Shown one piece after another: positions 59,822-64,000 of a DNA stretch of 64,000 bases (position 1 is the first letter of the stretch; every line of letters begins with the position of its first letter). The stretch spans positions 806,001 to 870,000 of the forward strand of contig JACKDQ010000001.1 of the NCBI GenBank assembly GCA_020633415.1, given 5' to 3'. The translations under genes were made by a program, and so were the position numbers. The DNA comes from Deltaproteobacteria bacterium (GTDB taxonomy: Bacteria > Myxococcota_A > Polyangia > GCA-2747355). The notes beneath the pieces were generated by a model, which worked only from the letters and a program-made list of their open reading frames with translations, was not told the origin of the DNA and searched no databases.

Positions 59822-62074
59822 ATGAAGAAAATCGATCTGCTGCTGATCAACGCATCGAACTACCCGGCCATGCTGTTGTATCCCTACGCCTTCGTGCAGG
59901 TGTCGGCACTTGCACGGCGGCAAGGCCTCAACGTGGCGCGGCTGGATGTTTCGACCCTGCCGTTGCGGCGGGCGGAGTTCGCCGTGTCTCATGCGATTCG
60001 TCGTCACGGCCCCAAAGCTGTGGGCTTCACGATGCGCAACGTGGACTCGCTGTTGTTTCATGTGGCGTTTCCTCCGGATGGGCGCCAAGGGGCATATCAG
60101 CCGATCAGAAAGACCGCGGCGCTGATCAAGCACGCTCGCACGGTAACCGAGGTACCGATTCTGATCGGCGGCTTTGGCTTTTCGATCGATCCGGTGGTGT
60201 TGCTTGGTGAGATGGAGGGGGCGGACATCGGAATTCGCGGAGAGCCCGATCATCTGTTTGAGCACTTCGACGAAGTGGTGCATGGTGGCAGGCGCTCGGA
60301 CATCCACAATCTCGTCTATCGTCGTGAAGATGGGCAGGTCGTCGAAAACGAGCGCGTGTTCTACGGCCCGCTCGACGAACCTGAGTACGACGATCAGCTC
60401 GTTGGAGAGCTTGAGCAATTCTACGGCGGTAACGTGCTCTTTTCGGACCGCGCCTCTCCTGTCCCGGTGGAGGTTGCGCGCGGCTGTCCCTACAGATGTA
60501 GTTTTTGCATCGAGCCCGTCGTTAAGGGGCGTCAGCTTCGTCGGCGCGATCTAGCAGCGGTTGAGCAAGACATCCGCCTTCTCGCCCGACATGGCATCCG
60601 CAAAGTCTTTCTGATCGCCTCGGAGCTCAATATCGGGAAAGACACATTGCTGACCGATGCGCAGGCGATGATGCGGCGGATCAACGCCGACATGCCAGAT
60701 CTTCCTGTTGTGTGGGACGGTACCTTGTTGCCAACCAAGCTCTCCCGGAACCAGGTCATGTCGCTAGCGAGAGACCACTGTGAGATGGGGGCAAACGGTT
60801 TTCCGGCGATCGACGATGCCACGCTTAGGCGCTGTCAGGTGCCCTATACCGCCAACGATGTGCTCGAGATGGTCGAAACGATCGTCATGCTCAGGGAGCG
60901 ACGGCGCTATTCCCGGGTTCGGCGGATGCAGCTGTTTCTCGGCAACAATCAGATCGATGCTGACGGTTTCGCGACGACGATCAAAGCGCTCGAGGAGCGT
61001 GGCCTACCGGCGCGGATGGGCGCTGAAGCACCGGCAGCTTGCCGGGTATGGGAGGCGCTTCCCAAGACGATGCCCGAGTCGGAGGAGCACCTGTGGTGCG
61101 AATCAGTACCTCCGATGTTGATCTATGGCAGTTATACGTTCGCTCCCGGTTTGCTCGAGAGCTTCAGCACGCCCGCCGGCATCCATGCCTTTTTCCAGTT
61201 CGCCCTGTCTACCTTCCTGACCCGAGGTCATCGTGCTAACAAGAATTGGGTGTGGCACCTCAGTAACGTCACATCGCCCAAAGTGCTGTCGCAGATTCTC
61301 ACCGAGGCTTCGCCGATGATCCTCGGGGCTGAGGCTGTGGCGGAGGCCAAGGCGAAGGCCAAGGCTAAGCGAGACAGCTCCGCGGACCTCGAGGACGACT
61401 GGGATGAGATGAGTTCTTGTGGCGAGTGGGACGATTTGAGCTCGTTGACGAGTTCCTCTGACTGGTCCCAGGTTGACACGACCGGGCCGTGGAACGAGCT
61501 CACCGACAGTCACGTCGAGCTAGCGTCCGATTCGGTTGACGAAGTCAAGGCGCTGCTTGCCGCCGGCCGCGAGGCGCTGACTAACCGTATCGAGCGGCTC
61601 CTGCGGTTGGTTTTGCTGGATTCGGATTCTGAGAATCTCCATTTTCTGTTCGCACCGCCGCGTCTCAGCGAAAGTTCGCGCGTTGTTAGCTACTCGTCGC
61701 TGGCGTCGCATGGCGAGAATCACCCCAACGCATCGGTCGTCAACTTGCTGATCCATCAGTTGTTGATGCTTTTGGTCGAGGCCTTTGAGCCGCGCTTGGA
61801 GAAAGTCTGCAAAGATCTCGGTCTGCCGCTAACCCTCGATCCAGGTTCGCCGGCGTCCGAGTACCAGATCATGCGTCGCCTTTACGCTCGCTTTTCTTCC
61901 ACGCGGGAAATCATTGACTACGCGCAGGAGCGCTTCGATCTGGGCGACGACTCGGCCGAGATCTTCTTGCTGCACACGTTGCTCTATTTCTTCAACGTGC
62001 AAATCGATCAGCGCTATACGCCGTGGTTGTTCGGAAGCGACTTCGCTGGACAGATCGGCCGGGTGGAGTGCTGA
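59822..62074 (+). CDS. B12-binding-type radical SAM protein with helical extension
   Basis: This protein has 750 residues. Residues about 1-150 form a Rossmann-like cobalamin-binding-type domain (DLLLINASNYPAMLLYPYAFVQVSALAR, VPILIGGFGFSIDP). The radical SAM barrel has the cluster motif CPYRCSFC (Cys222, Cys226, Cys229), then KVFLIASELNIG and MGANGFPAIDD. No DxHxxG cobalamin signature is seen, so B12 dependence is open. After about residue 500 comes an Ala/Lys and Asp/Ser-rich linker (AEAKAKAKAKRDSSADLEDDWDE) and an unusual helical C-terminal domain of about 200 residues. The substrate is unknown. It could modify a peptide, lipid or tRNA. It is about 20 kb from the peptide array and in another run of genes. 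Confidence 0.85.
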   Translation: MKKIDLLLINASNYPAMLLYPYAFVQVSALARRQGLNVARLDVSTLPLRRAEFAVSHAIRRHGPKAVGFTMRNVDSLLFHVAFPPDGRQGAYQPIRKTAALIKHARTVTEVPILIGGFGFSIDPVVLLGEMEGADIGIRGEPDHLFEHFDEVVHGGRRSDIHNLVYRREDGQVVENERVFYGPLDEPEYDDQLVGELEQFYGGNVLFSDRASPVPVEVARGCPYRCSFCIEPVVKGRQLRRRDLAAVEQDIRLLARHGIRKVFLIASELNIGKDTLLTDAQAMMRRINADMPDLPVVWDGTLLPTKLSRNQVMSLARDHCEMGANGFPAIDDATLRRCQVPYTANDVLEMVETIVMLRERRRYSRVRRMQLFLGNNQIDADGFATTIKALEERGLPARMGAEAPAACRVWEALPKTMPESEEHLWCESVPPMLIYGSYTFAPGLLESFSTPAGIHAFFQFALSTFLTRGHRANKNWVWHLSNVTSPKVLSQILTEASPMILGAEAVAEAKAKAKAKRDSSADLEDDWDEMSSCGEWDDLSSLTSSSDWSQVDTTGPWNELTDSHVELASDSVDEVKALLAAGREALTNRIERLLRLVLLDSDSENLHFLFAPPRLSESSRVVSYSSLASHGENHPNASVVNLLIHQLLMLLVEAFEPRLEKVCKDLGLPLTLDPGSPASEYQIMRRLYARFSSTREIIDYAQERFDLGDDSAEIFLLHTLLYFFNVQIDQRYTPWLFGSDFAGQIGRVEC

Positions 62075-62159
62075 GCCGATGGTCTGCGACTTGTTGGCAG
62101 GCGTTTAACACACTGCGCTGTTGACGAAGAGCTGGCGGGAACGCACCCTGCCGAGCGAG

Positions 62160-62645
62160 CTATTGTAGCGTCTTTGGCCCTTGCTCGTCGCTCTCGGCGA
62201 CCAACAGGCGCTTGAGCTTTGCCAGACGCGCGTCGTCGATGAAGGTGCCCTCTGCCGGGAGCGCCAGCGCGCCATCGATTATCTCGGGCAAAAATAGGAT
62301 CGGTTCAGCGTCGCCGTTGTAGCCGAGCTGCACCAACGTATCGGCCTCGAAGTATTGGCAGCGCTGTTCGCAGCAGTAAAACGGTTCGATCACCACGTAA
62401 AAGCCCTCGGTGGCGAGCGCTTGCAGCGTGGCGGCGTAGTCGTTATCGGGGATGCAGATGCCTTCTTGAGAAAAGCAGACGCGGTTGTTTTGCCATGATT
62501 CTGGCAAGTACAGGCCTGGTCCTGGCTCGCCATGGTTGTGAAAGTAGACCAGCACGCCGGCTGGAACGCTCTCGCCGATCGCCTCGGTGGTGCGGTATAA
62601 GCCGCAGGGAATATGTTTCAGCTCGTCGCTCACTTCGTTGAGCAT
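62160..62645 (-). CDS. Hypothetical protein
   Basis: This 161-residue acidic cytosolic protein has several Cys (FYCCEQRCQYF) and aromatic residues (VLVYFHNHGEPGPGLYLPESW). The C-terminus is helical (DDARLAKLKRLLVAESDEQ). The four clustered Cys could bind a metal, but the spacing matches no motif I know. It is convergent with the radical SAM gene and divergent from the TadE-like gene. Confidence 0.65.
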   Translation of the reverse strand: MLNEVSDELKHIPCGLYRTTEAIGESVPAGVLVYFHNHGEPGPGLYLPESWQNNRVCFSQEGICIPDNDYAATLQALATEGFYVVIEPFYCCEQRCQYFEADTLVQLGYNGDAEPILFLPEIIDGALALPAEGTFIDDARLAKLKRLLVAESDEQGPKTLQ

Positions 62646-62788
62646 AGCGCCAAGCCGCAGCTGACAAAAGCGCTCGATCGCCCCAAATCTCTCGGATCGC
62701 GTTGATTTCAGGCTAGTAATATAATCAAACGCTGGACGGTGAAGCCGGCTCGCTGCTGAGCTACAATGGATCCCTAGATGGTAGGGAA

Positions 62789-63829
62789 ATGGGCGACATC
62801 GTGACGCGCTGCGCCGGCGGGGGGCAAAAGACTGCCCCCGAGTGGCTTGAGCACAAAGCGCGCAGGCGTCGTCTGGCCGATGATAGTGGCCAGGCGATGG
62901 TCGAGTCGGCGTTGGTGATGCCCTTGATGCTGTTTCTGATCCTCGGCGTGGTGCAGCTGGCGATGATGCAGCACGCGCGGATCATGGTCGAGTATGCCGC
63001 CTACAAGGCTGCGCGGGCGGGCATCGTCTGGCACGCCGATCGACCGATCATGGAGAGCGCGGCGATCATCGCGCTGATGCCGACGATGGAGGGGCTGTTC
63101 AAGGAGCACGACTTGGCCAATCCGATGCGTGTGCTCAAGCGCGTGGTGATGCGGGCCGCACTTTATCAAGCGAATCGTCGCCTGCCGCAAGCGATCGATC
63201 TGCTACGTAACGGCACCGATCGCTTGATCGACAAGATCGGTTCAAAGGCTGAGCAGCCCAACTCGACCGTCGATGAATTTAAGGATGTGCTCAAGCAGGG
63301 CAAGGACAAGCTGCTCGACATCGCCCAAGACGAGGCCGATAAGGCGCTGCAAGAGAAGATCAGCGATGCCCTCGGTAACGGTGACGATAAGCTGGTCAGC
63401 GTCGAGATTCTCTCGCCCAAAGTTTCGGATTTTCGCGGAGGGCACGACGCGCCCGGCAAGATCGGCCTGCGCAACTACGAAATCGATTTCGACGACTTTT
63501 CCAAACGGGCCGAGACGCGGCTGACGATCCGCGTGCGCTACCTCTACACGATGCGCATTCCGTTCGCCAATTGGGTGATCCACAACGCCTGGATCGCCAG
63601 CAAGGCTGGCAAAGAACTCTATGGCGCGGTTTGGAATCCGCAAGAGAATGTCCCCGGCGAAACCGGCTTTCGCAACGTTGCGCCGGCGACACCGTCGGTG
63701 CCGAGCAACCCGCTTTATCGTCGGCTGGCCGCGCTTGGGCGCGAAGGGATCTACATGATCCCGCTCGAGGCGACCTACACGATGCGCATGCAGTCCAACC
63801 CCTACAAGACCAGCCTGCAGGTGCAGTGA
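62789..63829 (+). CDS. TadE-like pilus/secretion-associated membrane protein
   Basis: This 346-residue protein starts at ATG 62789. After a cytosolic basic stretch comes the TadE signature: a Gly-Gln-Ala-Met-Val-Glu-Ser run leading into a transmembrane helix (ALVMPLMLFLILGVVQLAMM), then the conserved YAAYKAARAG. TadE-type pseudopilins belong to tight-adherence (Tad/Flp) pilus systems; here the protein is longer than usual (extra 200-residue periplasmic part). Its stop overlaps the start of the next gene as TGATG. The 143-base gap upstream (62646-62788) contains a TATAAT box at 62720 but no matching -35. Confidence 0.75.
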   Translation: MGDIVTRCAGGGQKTAPEWLEHKARRRRLADDSGQAMVESALVMPLMLFLILGVVQLAMMQHARIMVEYAAYKAARAGIVWHADRPIMESAAIIALMPTMEGLFKEHDLANPMRVLKRVVMRAALYQANRRLPQAIDLLRNGTDRLIDKIGSKAEQPNSTVDEFKDVLKQGKDKLLDIAQDEADKALQEKISDALGNGDDKLVSVEILSPKVSDFRGGHDAPGKIGLRNYEIDFDDFSKRAETRLTIRVRYLYTMRIPFANWVIHNAWIASKAGKELYGAVWNPQENVPGETGFRNVAPATPSVPSNPLYRRLAALGREGIYMIPLEATYTMRMQSNPYKTSLQVQ

Positions 63830-64000
63830 TGAATCTGGCTAGCGCAAAGCTTGCTGCACATCAACCTGGGTCGGCTGCAGCGCGCGATGTCTGGTGCGGT
63901 CAGCGCGGGCAGGCGATGCCATTGGCTGCGGTGGGACTGTTCGCGATGGCGCTGGCAGTGATCGCGACGCTCAACCTCGGGCAAGCGGTGCACGAACGGA
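63829..64000 (+). CDS. TadG-like N-terminal region, 3' end outside the window
   Basis: The ATG overlaps the stop of the TadE-like gene (TGATG). The 57 visible residues have a short hydrophilic start, then RGQAMPLAAVGLFAMALAVIATLNLGQAVHER. That is the typical N-terminal transmembrane segment of TadG/TadE-like proteins (family knowledge: RGQALPL, then a membrane helix, then NLG..VHE). The gene runs off the right edge. Confidence 0.65.
   Translation, partial: MNLASAKLAAHQPGSAAARDVWCGQRGQAMPLAAVGLFAMALAVIATLNLGQAVHER

Noticed and set aside
38161..62074. Radical SAM protein as modifier of the Thr/Cys peptides
   Set aside because: About 20 kb apart, in a different gene run, and with no RRE-like domain visible in the radical SAM protein; possible but unsupported.
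62720..62725. TATAAT box upstream of the TadE-like gene
   Set aside because: The -10 is perfect, but no -35 is found at 16-18 bases; TTGATT is only 12 bases away.

Overview
The window is about 64 kb of GC-rich, densely coded DNA from a Gram-negative bacterium. Several features point to a myxobacterium-like (Myxococcota/Deltaproteobacteria-type) genome: modular polyketide synthases, several lipoproteins, a giant TPR-CHAT lipoprotein, an FHA-receiver protein and TadE/TadG-like proteins. That placement is inference, because no rRNA, tRNA or marker gene is present. I saw no insertion sequences, integrases or CRISPR arrays.

Layout. Positions 1-15.3 kb hold mostly ordinary genes: a truncated coiled-coil gene, an M1-type peptidase with a membrane partner, a PA14-domain membrane protein, an FHA-receiver protein, a ketopantoate-reductase-like enzyme, a minus-strand operon acs > HelD-like helicase > SDR, and a small gene followed by an amidase. 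Positions 15.4-39.9 kb look like one specialised-metabolite locus. It has a stand-alone condensation-domain protein, two polyketide synthases with unusual domain content, a FabG-like reductase, three HlyD-type adaptors, an M50 protease fused to an HlyD adaptor with a PqqD/RRE-like N-terminus, and four small peptide genes. The peptides share a leader like that of class I lanthipeptides and a Thr/Cys repeat core. Three of the four are identical copies in a 476-bp tandem array in which each unit carries its own promoter candidate and double terminator. Positions 39.9-44.2 kb hold a hypothetical gene, an S9 prolyl oligopeptidase lipoprotein, a secreted protein behind a near-consensus sigma-54 promoter, and a 17-bp tandem repeat.

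Positions 44.2-56.3 kb form a minus-strand operon with ATGA overlaps: AsmA/TamB-like protein > small lipoprotein > 2586-residue propeller/TPR/CHAT lipoprotein. Positions 56.5-62.1 kb hold a metalloprotease lipoprotein, two small secreted proteins, a tiny cytosolic protein and a B12-binding-type radical SAM protein behind a structured leader. Positions 62.2-64 kb hold a hypothetical gene and the start of a TadE/TadG-like pair.

How the main system may work (inference). The PKS lines build an acyl chain using one active AT between them. The M50-HlyD protein could capture the peptide leader through its RRE-like domain, cleave it in the membrane and pass the peptide to the periplasmic adaptors. 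The condensation-like protein could release the polyketide or join it to a peptide. The three plain adaptors share a Cys-X19-Cys pair spanning the hairpin turn. No ABC transporter, TolC, LanB/LanC/LanM or thioesterase is present in the window, so the pathway is incomplete here or relies on genes elsewhere.
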